Of a DNA stretch of 55,703 bases, positions 8,735 through 17,211 are shown piece after piece. The notes below the pieces were generated by a model. That model saw nothing but the letters and a program-made list of their open reading frames with translations. It had not been told where the DNA came from and searched no databases. A program made the position numbers and the translations under genes. This DNA comes from an uncultured Verrucomicrobia subdivision 3 bacterium (lineage in GTDB: Bacteria; Verrucomicrobiota; Verrucomicrobiia; Limisphaerales; UBA8199). The stretch lies in contig CAIWMU010000192.1 of assembly GCA_903913865.1 (NCBI GenBank), forward strand, positions 1 through 55,703, written 5' to 3'. How positions within the stretch are numbered: the stretch's first letter is position 1; each line of letters begins with the position of its first letter.

Positions 8735-10501
8735 ATGGGAACCACAGCAAATTTCTCAGTTGATCCTCGTTTAGCCTCCGTTCTTGGCGAGAATTACAAT
8801 TCCAGCGAGCGTGCCCTGCGGGAATTGGTTGACAATGCTTGGGACGCGGAGGCCAGGGTGGTCAGAATCACCCTTCCAGATATTTTGACGGAAGGGCCAA
8901 TCGTCATTGCTGACGACGGCAGCGGCATGAAGGAACAGGAGTTGCGCCAAGAATATCTGAAGATCGCGAGCCCACGCTTCAAGCGCAAAGGTGAGAAGAC
9001 TCCCAACCTTCAGCGAACGGTCAAGGGTCGCAGGGGCATTGGCAAGTTTGCAGGCCTCATACTTGCCGAGAACATGGAGGTGGTCACCAAGGCCCATGGC
9101 ATAGAAACGTGCTTGCTCATTTCGAAAGCCGCCCTGTTGGGCACCGGAAAGGACATCGAACAGATTCCTCTCCCCATCGCTGTAATTAACTGCGAAGCCA
9201 AAGAACACGGTACGACGGTTACCCTTAGGGTGTTGAATCAGAATCTGAATTATCCAAAAGCCGAAAGACTTCGGGAAATTCTCGCCTACGATTTTGGACG
9301 GGAGGCCGATTTTCAGATTTTCATCAATGGTGTGCGCGTGCTTCGACACGATGTCCAAGGAACGACGTTCACGAAGGTCTACAACCTCTCAAATGGCAAG
9401 AAGGCGACCGCGACATACACCATCGCTGAGAAGCCTGTGCCTGGCCGCAGGGCTGGCCTAATCCTTCGCGTTGGCGAAAAAACGGTTGGACGGCCTCACC
9501 ACTGGGGATTGGAGCATGACGAGCAACTCAGTGACCGGCTCCGCAACAGGGCGGTTGGTGAGGTACAGGTGGACGCCGATGCGATCGAGTTAACTGCGGC
9601 AGGCGGCGACGTGATTGAAAGCGACAAGGCCTTGGAGGAATTGACAGGTCTTATTCAGCAGGATGTGAAGGCCAGTCTGGGTGGAATTCACGCCAACGAG
9701 GTAAAGCTGGCGAAGGGCCGATGGACTCAGTTGATGAACCGGCGTCTGGAAGCCGTCCCCGAACACCGCCGTGCGATCATTGAAGAACGACTCGAAAGAC
9801 TCATTTCTCGTTCGTACCAAGAAGGCGAAAATGAGGAGAGGATTACCGTTCTTGTTGGGTTGGTCATCGACGCGCTTGAAATGGATGAGTACTGGAAGGT
9901 GTGTCGTGAGATCGAGACCGCCGAGAAGGTGGACGTTTTCCATTTCGCCGAGGCCCTCGACAAATTTGGTCTGACAGATCTCGCGTTCATCGCGCAGCAG
10001 ACGAAGCGCCGCACCGAATTCCTCGACTATCTCGATAAATTGATCGCCGATCCGAAAACCACGGAGAAACAGATGCACCTGGCGTTGCAAAACAGCCTGT
10101 GGGTTTTTGGCACGGAATACAGCCTCATGGCCAGCAACCGTCAGCTGCGTAGCATAGTTGAGAGTTATACGCAGCAGAGCTTCGCAGGTGCCGATGGCGC
10201 GGACCGTCCCGACCTGCTCCTTGCGGCCAACGTGGAAAATAGGCACCTCTTGGCGGAGTTCAAACGGCCCTCCACTGTTGTGGGTAGGGATGCTGAAGCT
10301 CAGGCAAAAAAATACGCCGACACGCTGACGGGCAGGCTTGGGATCGAGTTTGAGATTTTCATTGTGGGAGGCGAGGTGGACCCGAAACTCCAACAGGAAT
10401 ACACTGGCAAACGCACCCATTTCCTCTCCTACAGCGCTATCAACGCCCGTGCGCGTAATCAACTCGAGTGGCTACTAAAGCAACTCAATCAGAAACCATA
10501 A
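8735..10501 (+). CDS. GHKL ATPase fused to a Shedu-like PD-(D/E)XK nuclease domain
   Basis: The N-terminal part (residues 1 to about 200) is a GHKL/HSP90-like ATPase. It has the N box ALRELVDNAWDAE (E30, D33, N34), the G1 box ADDGSGM (60-65) and the G2 box GRRGIGKFAG (98-107). A helical middle region follows. The C-terminal part has LQNSLWVFGTEYS and then RPDLLL...LLAEFKRPS, giving D493 and E508-x-K510 spaced as in PD-(D/E)XK nucleases. This arrangement recalls the DUF4263 domain of the Shedu defence protein SduA. The product would be a 588-residue cytoplasmic ATP-gated nuclease. ATG 8735 is preferred because MGTTANFSVDPRLASVLGE looks like a natural family start; GTG 8720 is possible. It is the last gene of the defence operon and looks intact. 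Confidence 0.8.
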   Translation: MGTTANFSVDPRLASVLGENYNSSERALRELVDNAWDAEARVVRITLPDILTEGPIVIADDGSGMKEQELRQEYLKIASPRFKRKGEKTPNLQRTVKGRRGIGKFAGLILAENMEVVTKAHGIETCLLISKAALLGTGKDIEQIPLPIAVINCEAKEHGTTVTLRVLNQNLNYPKAERLREILAYDFGREADFQIFINGVRVLRHDVQGTTFTKVYNLSNGKKATATYTIAEKPVPGRRAGLILRVGEKTVGRPHHWGLEHDEQLSDRLRNRAVGEVQVDADAIELTAAGGDVIESDKALEELTGLIQQDVKASLGGIHANEVKLAKGRWTQLMNRRLEAVPEHRRAIIEERLERLISRSYQEGENEERITVLVGLVIDALEMDEYWKVCREIETAEKVDVFHFAEALDKFGLTDLAFIAQQTKRRTEFLDYLDKLIADPKTTEKQMHLALQNSLWVFGTEYSLMASNRQLRSIVESYTQQSFAGADGADRPDLLLAANVENRHLLAEFKRPSTVVGRDAEAQAKKYADTLTGRLGIEFEIFIVGGEVDPKLQQEYTGKRTHFLSYSAINARARNQLEWLLKQLNQKP

Positions 10502-10508
10502 CTGAGAG

Positions 10509-10525
10509 CGTGAAACAGATTCACG
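10509..10525 (+). terminator. Weak hairpin after the defence operon
   Basis: A 6-bp inverted repeat (CGTGAA / TTCACG, loop ACAGA) lies 8 bases after the last defence gene. No T tract follows, so intrinsic termination is only possible. Confidence 0.25.
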
Positions 10526-10653
10526 AATAATCAGAATCGCAGCTTCGGCCGTCTCCATACTGGGGCGCCTGAGGGAGGTTGCCACATGGACAAGGCAATC
10601 CCACCTCCAAAGGTTCGAAAGGCGTAGCGCAGGGACGCATTGGTCCCCACAGT

Positions 10654-12087
10654 TTACTCCACCGGCTCAAGCCGCACCACTTTATCCGGCTTGTTCAGGA
10701 CGATGTAGAGGTAGCCGTCCGGGCCGGTGGCGGTTTGGCGGATGCGCCCGATTCCCCGGAACAGCAATTCCTGATGCACCACCTTGTGGTCATCAATGAC
10801 GAGGCGGCGATACTCCTCCTGCGCGAGAGAGGTCACAAACAGGTTGTTGCGCCAGTTGGGGAATTTATCGCCCGTGTAAAAATTGATGCCGCACACGGCG
10901 ATGGACGGGGTCCAGTGGGTCACCGGCTGCTCAAGGCCCTCCCCTGCGGTGCCTTTGCCCATGGGTGTCCCATCATAGTTCATGCCAAGGGTGATCAGCG
11001 GCCAGCCGTAATTCAGCCCCTTGCGGATCCAGTTCAGTTCATCCCCGCCGCGCGGGCCGTGCTCGGACTCCCAGATGTCGCCGGTGACGGGATGACGGGC
11101 CAAACCCTGCGGGTTGCGATTGCCGAAGCACCAGATGGAGGGGATCGCATTGGACCGGCCGACGAACGGGTTGTCGGAGGGGATGCGGCCATCCTCAAAC
11201 AGACGGTGGATCTTGCCATTGGGACGGGTCAGATCCTGGGCATCGGCCCCCATGCCGCGCTCCCCGATACCGAAGAAGATGTGTCCTGAATTGTCAAAAA
11301 CCAGTCTGGAGCCAAAATGGACAGCCGTGCTGCGGTAGGTCGAGAGCGGCGCCTTGAAGATGGTCTGCTCGTCCACCCATTGCCCATCGCGTATTCTGCC
11401 CCGGACAACGGCTGTCATGCCGACATTCTCCCCGGCGGCATTGGTGGCGCCATCGGAGAAAACCAGGTAAAGCCAGCCGTTTGTCTGATAGCCGGGGTGC
11501 GGGATGGCCTCCATCAACCCGCCCTGGCCGATGGTGCGGAATTTGGGCAGTCCCTGGACGGGGGGAGTCTGAAGATTGCCCTTGTCGAAGATATGCAGGT
11601 TGCCCGGCAATTCCGGGATCAGCATCCGCCCATCCGGCAGGAAGGCTACGGACCACGGGGTCGAAAGGCCGTCCACGACCGTGCGGGCACGGAATTTGTG
11701 CTCCTCGCTGGTGACGATCTGGTCGCTCACCGGTTTGGCATAAGTGGTCTGCTTGCGTTTGGCCTCGGTGACTTTCTCCCGGATGTAAACCACAAGGGAG
11801 TGGATTTCACCCTCATTCAGCATCCCCTTCCACGGCGGCATGCCGTTTGCCTCAACCCCGTTGCGGATCACGTTCTCGAGGCTGGCGTCGTCACCCCCGT
11901 GCTTCCAGACCCCATCCAGAAGGGTCTTTGCCTGGCCGCCCTGCATCTGGTCGCCATGGCAGCCCGCGCAGTTGTCCTTGAACAGGCGGCTGACTTCGCG
12001 GTCGGCAGCACCGGAGGTGTGCGTGGCGCACAGCAGCAGCGCAATCATCAGAAAGCGGATCGTGAACCAATTCAAAGACAGTCTCAT
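10654..12087 (-). CDS. Secreted cytochrome c / PQQ-dependent sugar dehydrogenase (YliI-like) fusion
   Basis: The 477-residue protein has a signal peptide (MRLSLNWFTIRFLMIALLL, cleavage near residue 28). A class I cytochrome c domain follows, with haem motif CAGCH (40-44) and probable axial Met83 in NGMPPW. The remainder is a six-bladed propeller of the soluble glucose/aldose sugar dehydrogenase family, with GNRNPQGLA and EHGPRGGDELN, segments that surround PQQ and calcium in this family. It should oxidise aldose sugars in the periplasm and pass electrons to its own haem and then to the respiratory chain. It is the last gene of a minus-strand run, 92 bases after the DUF4230 gene, so it may have its own promoter. 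Confidence 0.88.
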   Translation of the reverse strand: MRLSLNWFTIRFLMIALLLCATHTSGAADREVSRLFKDNCAGCHGDQMQGGQAKTLLDGVWKHGGDDASLENVIRNGVEANGMPPWKGMLNEGEIHSLVVYIREKVTEAKRKQTTYAKPVSDQIVTSEEHKFRARTVVDGLSTPWSVAFLPDGRMLIPELPGNLHIFDKGNLQTPPVQGLPKFRTIGQGGLMEAIPHPGYQTNGWLYLVFSDGATNAAGENVGMTAVVRGRIRDGQWVDEQTIFKAPLSTYRSTAVHFGSRLVFDNSGHIFFGIGERGMGADAQDLTRPNGKIHRLFEDGRIPSDNPFVGRSNAIPSIWCFGNRNPQGLARHPVTGDIWESEHGPRGGDELNWIRKGLNYGWPLITLGMNYDGTPMGKGTAGEGLEQPVTHWTPSIAVCGINFYTGDKFPNWRNNLFVTSLAQEEYRRLVIDDHKVVHQELLFRGIGRIRQTATGPDGYLYIVLNKPDKVVRLEPVE

Positions 12088-12156
12088 AAGGCGAATAACC
12101 TGTACTATGATCGGCGGCTGTCAACCTGCAGCCTGGTCGGCAGGACTCGGGGGACT

Positions 12157-12176
12157 CCCGGGCAAAGTCTGCCGGG
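12157..12176 (-). terminator. GC-rich hairpin between the DUF4230 and dehydrogenase genes
   Basis: CCCGGGCA at 12157-12164 pairs with TGCCGGG at 12170-12176, leaving one bulged G and a 5-base loop. It lies just downstream of the DUF4230 stop on the minus strand. There is no clear T run. Confidence 0.3.
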
Positions 12177-12179
12177 CCC

Positions 12180-12773
12180 CTATTTCGCCTCGAATTGCAC
12201 CTGCTGAAATCCCACCTGCCGGAGAAGGTTCTCAAGTTGCAGCCGGGCCCGTTTGTCTGCCTCTTTCAGGATCCCCCCGAACCGGGCTGAGCGGCGGATG
12301 TCATCCACCGCATTCTGCCGGGCTGTCTGCTCCAGATCCTTGTCGAAACTCCGGAGGATGCCGGTCGTTCTCTCGATGACGCGGGTTTGCGAATCATCCA
12401 GGTAGGCATCCAGAATCCTGGCCGGTGGGAGACGGACCTTGATCGACTTCCCTGAGATCGTGATGTCGTTGGGGCCTATGGCGCTGAGATCGAGGCCCGC
12501 GTTCACCCTTCCGCTGGCAACCATCAACACCCGGCTCTCCCCTAGAACGGCGATCCACTTCACGTCGTCCAGCACGATCACCTTCTCCATCACATACTGC
12601 ACAGTCACCAATTCGGAGAGGGTCCTCACCTGCTGCACAACCGTCGGGAGGTTGAACATTTGGGGACCTTGAATGGCCGCGAGCAACTGCCGGGCGAAAA
12701 AGCCAAGAAAGACGCCGGTCACCAGGACGAAGGCCGTGAGCACCAGTAAAACGGCCATGACACTTTTGCGCAT
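12180..12773 (-). CDS. DUF4230 membrane-anchored protein
   Basis: This 197-residue protein starts MRKSVMAVLLVLTAFVLVTG, one N-terminal membrane helix, followed by an extracytoplasmic domain. The segment TVQYVMEKVIVLDD and the later ISGKSIKVRLPPARILDAYLDD fit the DUF4230 family, whose biochemical role is unknown to me. The C-terminal third (RVIERTTGILRSFDKDLEQ onward) is helical and charged. The ATG at 12773 is chosen because the membrane helix follows directly; the frame is open to 12854 but the extra 27 residues look non-natural. It lies downstream of the histidine kinase gene in the same direction, with about 84 bases between. Confidence 0.72.
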   Translation of the reverse strand: MRKSVMAVLLVLTAFVLVTGVFLGFFARQLLAAIQGPQMFNLPTVVQQVRTLSELVTVQYVMEKVIVLDDVKWIAVLGESRVLMVASGRVNAGLDLSAIGPNDITISGKSIKVRLPPARILDAYLDDSQTRVIERTTGILRSFDKDLEQTARQNAVDDIRRSARFGGILKEADKRARLQLENLLRQVGFQQVQFEAK

Positions 12774-12857
12774 AGATGATTTTAACGTCGATTGAGGGGG
12801 TGCCAAAGAAAAATCAAAGGGAAACCCGTGTTGGCACCGGGCGTTTGGGTGCAACTG

Positions 12858-14123
12858 TCAAAAGTGAGGACTGACCCCTTTATCAGCGAGGAGACGCGGT
12901 TTGCGCTCGTGGAGCGGGATCCAGATGCGGAAGAGGGTGCCTTTGTCGATGTGGCTTTCCACTTCGATGCGGCCTCCATGGGCTCGAACGATGCGCTGGA
13001 CGATCATCAGCCCCAGGCCGGATCCCTTCTTCTTTGTGGTGAAAAAGGGCTCAAAGATCCGGTTCATCTTTTCCTCAGGAATGCCACTGCCGGTGTCTGC
13101 CACGGCGACCCAGATCCCATCACTCGCCTCCCAGGTCCGGAGGGTGAGCACCCCGCCACGGGTCATGGCATGCATGGCGTTCTTGACGAGGTTGACCAGA
13201 ACTTGCTGGATTTGATTGGGATCAATCGGCACTGTTGGTAATCGATTGTCGATCTTGAGCTTTACCGTGATCCCTCGGTTGTCCAGTTCCGGGAGCAGCA
13301 GGGCCTGGGTCTTTTTGACCACATCGTTCAGGCTGGCGAGCTGGAGTTGGGGGGCCATTGGGCGGATGGCCTGGAGAAACTGGGTGATTGTGTAGTCCAG
13401 CCGGTTGATCTCACCCTTGGCTACGGCCAGATACTGGTGGAGTTTTCGTGCGACGTCGGTATCGGTGGTGTCAAGTGGATCGGCTGCGGGCGCAAGCTTT
13501 GTGCGGGCTCGCGCGGGGTTACTTTGGGGTTTGGGGAAGGGCTGGCTGAGCTTCTTCAATTCCCGCTCCATCAGCTGCAGGTGGATGTGAAGGGCGTTGA
13601 GGGGGTTGCCCAGCTCGTGAGCCATGCTGGCGGCCAGCAGGGTAAGTGCTTGTACCCGTTCACTTTCAATGGCTTCGAAGGTTTGCTGTCGAGCCTCGGT
13701 GGCGTCGTGCAGAATCAGAGCCACGCCGGTGCTGCCGGCGGCCTCCCCATCGAGAGGGGCGGCATAGAGGCGCAGGAACCGTTGGCGTGGGTAATGGATC
13801 TCAAATTCATGACGCACGATGCCTCTGCCTCCTGCGGTATCGAATTTGACAATCTTTTCCCAATCCAATTCCGGGAAGATCTCGGTGACCGGCTGACCCT
13901 CTATGTTGGGCTGAAGACCAAGGAGCTTGGTGACTGCCTGATTGATATAGAGGACGCGGGCACCTTCATCCACGACGATCACGCCATCTTCGATGGTGTT
14001 AAAGAGGGTCTCGAGAAACTGTCGCTCCCTAGCCAACCTTTGGACGACGGTCTGGAGGCCCTCGGTATCAAGCCGACCAATGCGGCCGAGCACTTTGTCC
14101 AGAAAATTGCTCTTTGGTGCCAT
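12858..14123 (-). CDS. Soluble PAS-domain sensor histidine kinase
   Basis: The 421-residue protein has no membrane segment. After an N-terminal helix comes a PAS domain (about 36-145; FLETLFNTIEDGVIVVDEGA). The HisKA domain has H169 in LAASMAHELGNPLNALHIHL, and the HATPase domain has the N box NLVKNAMHAM, G1 ADTGSGIPEE, F box IFEPFFTTKKKG and G2 GSGLGLMIVQRI. It should autophosphorylate at H169 and pass phosphate to a response regulator, but no regulator gene is in the window. An Ala/Pro-rich stretch is inserted between the HisKA helices (KPQSNPARARTKLAPAAD). The gene starts 12 bases after corA, suggesting cotranscription and perhaps a link to divalent-cation or envelope sensing; that link is inference. 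Confidence 0.9.
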   Translation of the reverse strand: MAPKSNFLDKVLGRIGRLDTEGLQTVVQRLARERQFLETLFNTIEDGVIVVDEGARVLYINQAVTKLLGLQPNIEGQPVTEIFPELDWEKIVKFDTAGGRGIVRHEFEIHYPRQRFLRLYAAPLDGEAAGSTGVALILHDATEARQQTFEAIESERVQALTLLAASMAHELGNPLNALHIHLQLMERELKKLSQPFPKPQSNPARARTKLAPAADPLDTTDTDVARKLHQYLAVAKGEINRLDYTITQFLQAIRPMAPQLQLASLNDVVKKTQALLLPELDNRGITVKLKIDNRLPTVPIDPNQIQQVLVNLVKNAMHAMTRGGVLTLRTWEASDGIWVAVADTGSGIPEEKMNRIFEPFFTTKKKGSGLGLMIVQRIVRAHGGRIEVESHIDKGTLFRIWIPLHERKPRLLADKGVSPHF

Positions 14124-14135
14124 GGGCGGGGTTGG

Positions 14136-15134
14136 TTAGAACCACTTTTTGCGCTTAAAATACCAATAGGTTGCCACTGTGGATCCGACCATGGTCGCTC
14201 CCGCAACCCAATATCCGTGCTTCCAACTCAGTTCTGGCATGTCGTGGAAGTTCATCCCATACCAGGTGCCGACCATCATCAGAGGCGTTGTGATGACGGT
14301 GATCATGGTGAGGAGTTTGACCACCTCGCCCGTCTGGTTGGAGGACATGTTGAGGTAAACCTGCAAAATGCCGGTGAGCGAATCGGTGTAAGCCTGGGCC
14401 AGTTCCGAAATCCGGAACAGGTCGTCATAGACATCCCGATAATAGGGCACCATGTGGGGGCGGATGAGGTGGAACTCCCCACGGGTGAATCGGGCGAGGA
14501 CTTCCCGTTGCGGCCCAATGATTTGGCGCAGGTGCAGCACCTCCTTCTTGGCCGCAAGGATCTTGTTCATGGTGTGTTTGGAGGGATCCGTCAGGGCCTC
14601 CTGCTCCAGTTCACCGATCTCAAGGGAAAGCTCGTCCAGGGCTGGTTTGTAGTTTTCGACGATGGCATCCAGCAGGGTGTGGGCAACGCGGTCCGGTGCT
14701 TTCCCTATGTGTGTGTTGGTCTTCGTGGCGCGTTCCTCAGTCTGTGTAACGCTGCGCAGGGGGCCATCGTGGTAGGTAACCAGAAAGTTCTTGCCGAGAA
14801 AAAAGTTCAACTCGCTGGTATCGAAGACGCCGTCCTTGCGGCTGTAATCGACGGCGTGGATGACCATGAACAGGTAGGAAGTGAAGAGGTCATCCTCCCT
14901 GGGCGAGTATTCCTCAACCTTCGGACTGGAACTGGCCATCACGCAGTCTTCGATGGAAAGGGGGTGGAAGTGGAAGACATCCTCAAGCACGAATTTGCTC
15001 TCTTCGGGAGTTGGATTCTCGAGATCCACCCAAAGGAACAAATTGGTGTCGGACAGCAAGGTTGGCATCAGGAACATCTCGATGTCCTTGCTGTGCAGAC
15101 GACCCTGGGTTGTAAACACCAATGATCGAATCAT
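14136..15134 (-). CDS. corA: CorA-family magnesium/divalent cation transporter
   Basis: CorA forms a pentameric inner-membrane channel for Mg2+ (and Co2+/Ni2+). This 332-residue protein has the signature GMN in VGTWYGMNFHDMPELS between two C-terminal membrane helices, and ends with a basic tail (YFKRKKWF). The long N-terminal region has the expected alpha/beta cytoplasmic domain (LSIEDCVM, VHAVDYSRK) and the stalk helix. The frame is open upstream to 15239, but MIRSLVFTTQGRL at 15134 is the natural-looking start. It is the first gene of the minus-strand group with the histidine kinase, and is divergent from the exosortase gene. Confidence 0.9.
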   Translation of the reverse strand: MIRSLVFTTQGRLHSKDIEMFLMPTLLSDTNLFLWVDLENPTPEESKFVLEDVFHFHPLSIEDCVMASSSPKVEEYSPREDDLFTSYLFMVIHAVDYSRKDGVFDTSELNFFLGKNFLVTYHDGPLRSVTQTEERATKTNTHIGKAPDRVAHTLLDAIVENYKPALDELSLEIGELEQEALTDPSKHTMNKILAAKKEVLHLRQIIGPQREVLARFTRGEFHLIRPHMVPYYRDVYDDLFRISELAQAYTDSLTGILQVYLNMSSNQTGEVVKLLTMITVITTPLMMVGTWYGMNFHDMPELSWKHGYWVAGATMVGSTVATYWYFKRKKWF

Positions 15135-15288
15135 TCGTTGTCCCGGTTCTGTTGCGGGTATGGCGAGGTTAACCGCTGAGTCCCCGATGGCAAGCAGGAA
15201 GCCGGGGGGAATTGGCTTGCCGGGCAGTTTGATGTGCATTCAGGTGGATTAGCGGGTTTCGGTGATTTGTTGCGGGTGCCCTTTTTGT

Positions 15289-15317
15289 TTGAGTGGGTTT
15301 GGCAGATTTTGTATCAA
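15289..15317 (+). promoter_or_regulatory. Possible sigma70-type promoter for the exosortase operon
   Basis: TTGAGT (15289-15294) and TATCAA (15312-15317) are spaced by 17 bases, with four of six consensus matches each, 20 bases before the ATG at 15338. It lies in the divergent corA/exosortase interval. If real, it excludes the upstream GTG at 15293 as start. Confidence 0.35.
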
Positions 15318-15337
15318 ATGGTCTTGAGTTTGTAAGA

Positions 15338-16357
15338 ATGCAAATATCCCCCGATGTTGGGATCCTGGAGGAGTTCAGGATCAAGTTCACGGACGCCTGG
15401 TCAAGGCTGCCGAACCGGGGATTTTTCCTTGGGTTGCTGGCTGTTTGGATTCTGCTGTTCCATTTGTATGGGAATTCCGTCCAGGGATACATCAAGACGG
15501 ATTCGCTTTTTGCCTGGCTCTCGAATGCCTACAACCCGGTGGATGAGCATGCCATTGCGGAGGATGCGCACGGGAATCTGATCCCTTTTCTCGTTCTCGG
15601 TCTGCTTTTCTGGAAGCGGGACAGCCTGCTGGAGGTTCCGCTTCGGACCTGGTGGCCGGCTCTTCTGCTGGTTGCACTTTCACTGTTCATTCACGTCGTC
15701 GGCTATGCGGTGCAGCAGACGCGCGTGTCCGCTATGGGCTTTTTCTTTGGAATCTACGCATTGACCGGTCTGGCCTGGGGGCCGGGTTGGATGATCCGGA
15801 GTTTCTTTCCGTTTTTCCTGTTCGCCTTTTCGGTGCCTCTCGGATCCCTGGCTGAGACCATTAGTTTCCCGCTGCGCATACTAGTCTGCCAACTAGTGGA
15901 AGGTATCTCGCACTATGTCCTGGCGATTGACCTTGTGCGGGAGGGAACCCAGCTCAAGAACACGGTGGAGCATTATCAGTATGAGGTGGCGGCGGCCTGC
16001 AGTGGAATCCGGAGCCTGATGGCCACGGTTCTTTTGGGGCTGGTGTATTCATTTGTGGCCTTCTCCGTCTGGTGGAAGCGTCTGTTTGTGATTTTCATGG
16101 CCTTCCCGTTTGCAGTTTTGGGTAACCTGCTTCGGATGTTGATGATTGTGATCGCTGCGGAGCTGGGGGGTCAGTCTTTCGGGAACAAGGTGCATGACAG
16201 CACCTGGTTCAGCATGGTTCCGTATATTCCTGCCATCTTCGGTCTCTTCTTCATGGGGCGATGGCTCGGGGAGAACGAGGTTCCCCGAAAGGACGCACCT
16301 GTTCCAAAGCAGTCCACCGAAACGCCGGTGGCAGCAACAGAAAAGGAGGCCTTGTGA
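15338..16357 (+). CDS. Exosortase (EpsH/XrtA-like membrane transpeptidase)
   Basis: Exosortases are multi-pass inner-membrane cysteine enzymes that cut C-terminal PEP-CTERM-type sorting tags of exported proteins, usually in exopolysaccharide producers. This 339-residue protein has about eight hydrophobic helices. The catalytic residues are C221 (in VAAACSGIRSLM), R266 (in LGNLLRMLMI) and H286 (in KVHDSTWF). The C-terminal tail is hydrophilic (VPKQSTETPVAATEKEAL). ATG 15338 is preferred over GTG 15293. The gene overlaps the following EpsI-type gene by 4 bases (GTGA). No protein in this window has a recognisable PEP-CTERM tail, so the substrates are elsewhere or use another signal. Confidence 0.9.
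   Translation: MQISPDVGILEEFRIKFTDAWSRLPNRGFFLGLLAVWILLFHLYGNSVQGYIKTDSLFAWLSNAYNPVDEHAIAEDAHGNLIPFLVLGLLFWKRDSLLEVPLRTWWPALLLVALSLFIHVVGYAVQQTRVSAMGFFFGIYALTGLAWGPGWMIRSFFPFFLFAFSVPLGSLAETISFPLRILVCQLVEGISHYVLAIDLVREGTQLKNTVEHYQYEVAAACSGIRSLMATVLLGLVYSFVAFSVWWKRLFVIFMAFPFAVLGNLLRMLMIVIAAELGGQSFGNKVHDSTWFSMVPYIPAIFGLFFMGRWLGENEVPRKDAPVPKQSTETPVAATEKEAL
16344..16349 (+). promoter_or_regulatory. Strong ribosome-binding site fixing the GTG start of the EpsI-type gene
   Basis: AGGAGG ends 4 bases before GTG 16354, inside the end of the exosortase gene. It supports this GTG rather than the longer open frame beginning at 16261. Confidence 0.65.
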
Positions 16358-17091
16358 ACCGGCAAAATTGGATTCTGGCGGTTGTGGTCTGTCTCCTGAT
16401 TGTCGGCGCTGGAGGGATGATGGCGAGAATCAAATCGAGCCAGAAGCTTGGGGCTCCAGGTGTCAGGACAACAGCGATCGTGGGGAGCAACAGGCTGAAG
16501 GTGGAAGTTCCCGCTGGTATTTCTGGCTATACCTCAGAGTGGATGGATGTGGATGACCTGACCCGGCAAAGCCTTCCCAAGGACACGAGCTTTGGTCAGC
16601 GGCGTTACACCGGGTCGGATGGGTTTGAGACAGTCGCCAACGTCGTCCTGATGGGTGGAGATCGTAGCAGCCTGCACAAACCGCAGTTTTGCCTGACGGG
16701 TCAGGGGTGGGTTATCGATAACGATGCCTCTTCAGCCGATGTTTTGCCGATTACAGAGGGTGGTTCATACAATTTGCCCGTGGTCAAGCTGGTGGCCACC
16801 AAGGAGTTGAATCAAAACGGGCAGCGCGTGAAATATCGGGGCCTTTATGTTTATTGGTATGTGGCAGACGGGGTTGTCAGTGCCAGCACCACCGGGTTGC
16901 AGCGGATGTGGTGGATGGCCACGGACCTCCTGCGCACGGGTGTTCTGCAGCGTTGGGCGTATGTGAGCTATTTTTCCGTCTGCCAACCCGGTCAGGAGGA
17001 AGCCACGTTCGAGCGGATGAAGTCCTTGATCAAGGTGACGGTTCCAAAGTTTCAAAATCCACCCAAGGAAGCCCAGGTTGCCGGGAGGTGA
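16354..17091 (+). CDS. EpsI-type exosortase-associated protein (DUF3485-like)
   Basis: The 245-residue product begins with a membrane helix (WILAVVVCLLIVGAGGMMA) and has a periplasmic domain. The pattern LHKPQFCLTGQGW is the hallmark of the EpsI/DUF3485 family, where the H-x-P-x-x-C segment is conserved. The later VYWYVADG and MWWMATDLL are also typical. EpsI-like proteins accompany exosortases, either as separate genes or fused, and are needed for exopolysaccharide or sorting function in some species; their reaction is not known. Start is GTG 16354, within the exosortase stop (4-base overlap) and with an AGGAGG in front. Confidence 0.85.
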   Translation: MNRQNWILAVVVCLLIVGAGGMMARIKSSQKLGAPGVRTTAIVGSNRLKVEVPAGISGYTSEWMDVDDLTRQSLPKDTSFGQRRYTGSDGFETVANVVLMGGDRSSLHKPQFCLTGQGWVIDNDASSADVLPITEGGSYNLPVVKLVATKELNQNGQRVKYRGLYVYWYVADGVVSASTTGLQRMWWMATDLLRTGVLQRWAYVSYFSVCQPGQEEATFERMKSLIKVTVPKFQNPPKEAQVAGR

Positions 17092-17180
17092 TTTGACTTG
17101 CGGGAGATGTGTTAAGAATTCACACTCTCGTGCGTTGATGCTGCAATCGGGTGTAAGGGCAGGTGTGCCCCGTGTTTTAC

Positions 17181-17186
17181 TATAAT
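17181..17186 (+). promoter_or_regulatory. Perfect -10 hexamer upstream of the sugar transferase gene
   Basis: TATAAT lies 25 bases before ATG 17212 in a 120-base gap. The expected -35 position is a poor match, so it is only a candidate promoter; a TTGACT further up (17093-17098) lacks a good -10 partner. Confidence 0.3.
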
Positions 17187-17211
17187 TGTGATGATTGTGG
17201 AAAAGCTCTAA

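Noticed and set aside
10579-12207. Two plus-strand frames (10579-11289 and 11317-12207) opposite the PQQ dehydrogenase
   Set aside because: Both mirror a gene with CxxCH and propeller motifs on the minus strand.
13347-15125. 592-codon plus-strand frame opposite the kinase and corA
   Set aside because: It runs across two real minus-strand genes with clear motifs and has none of its own.
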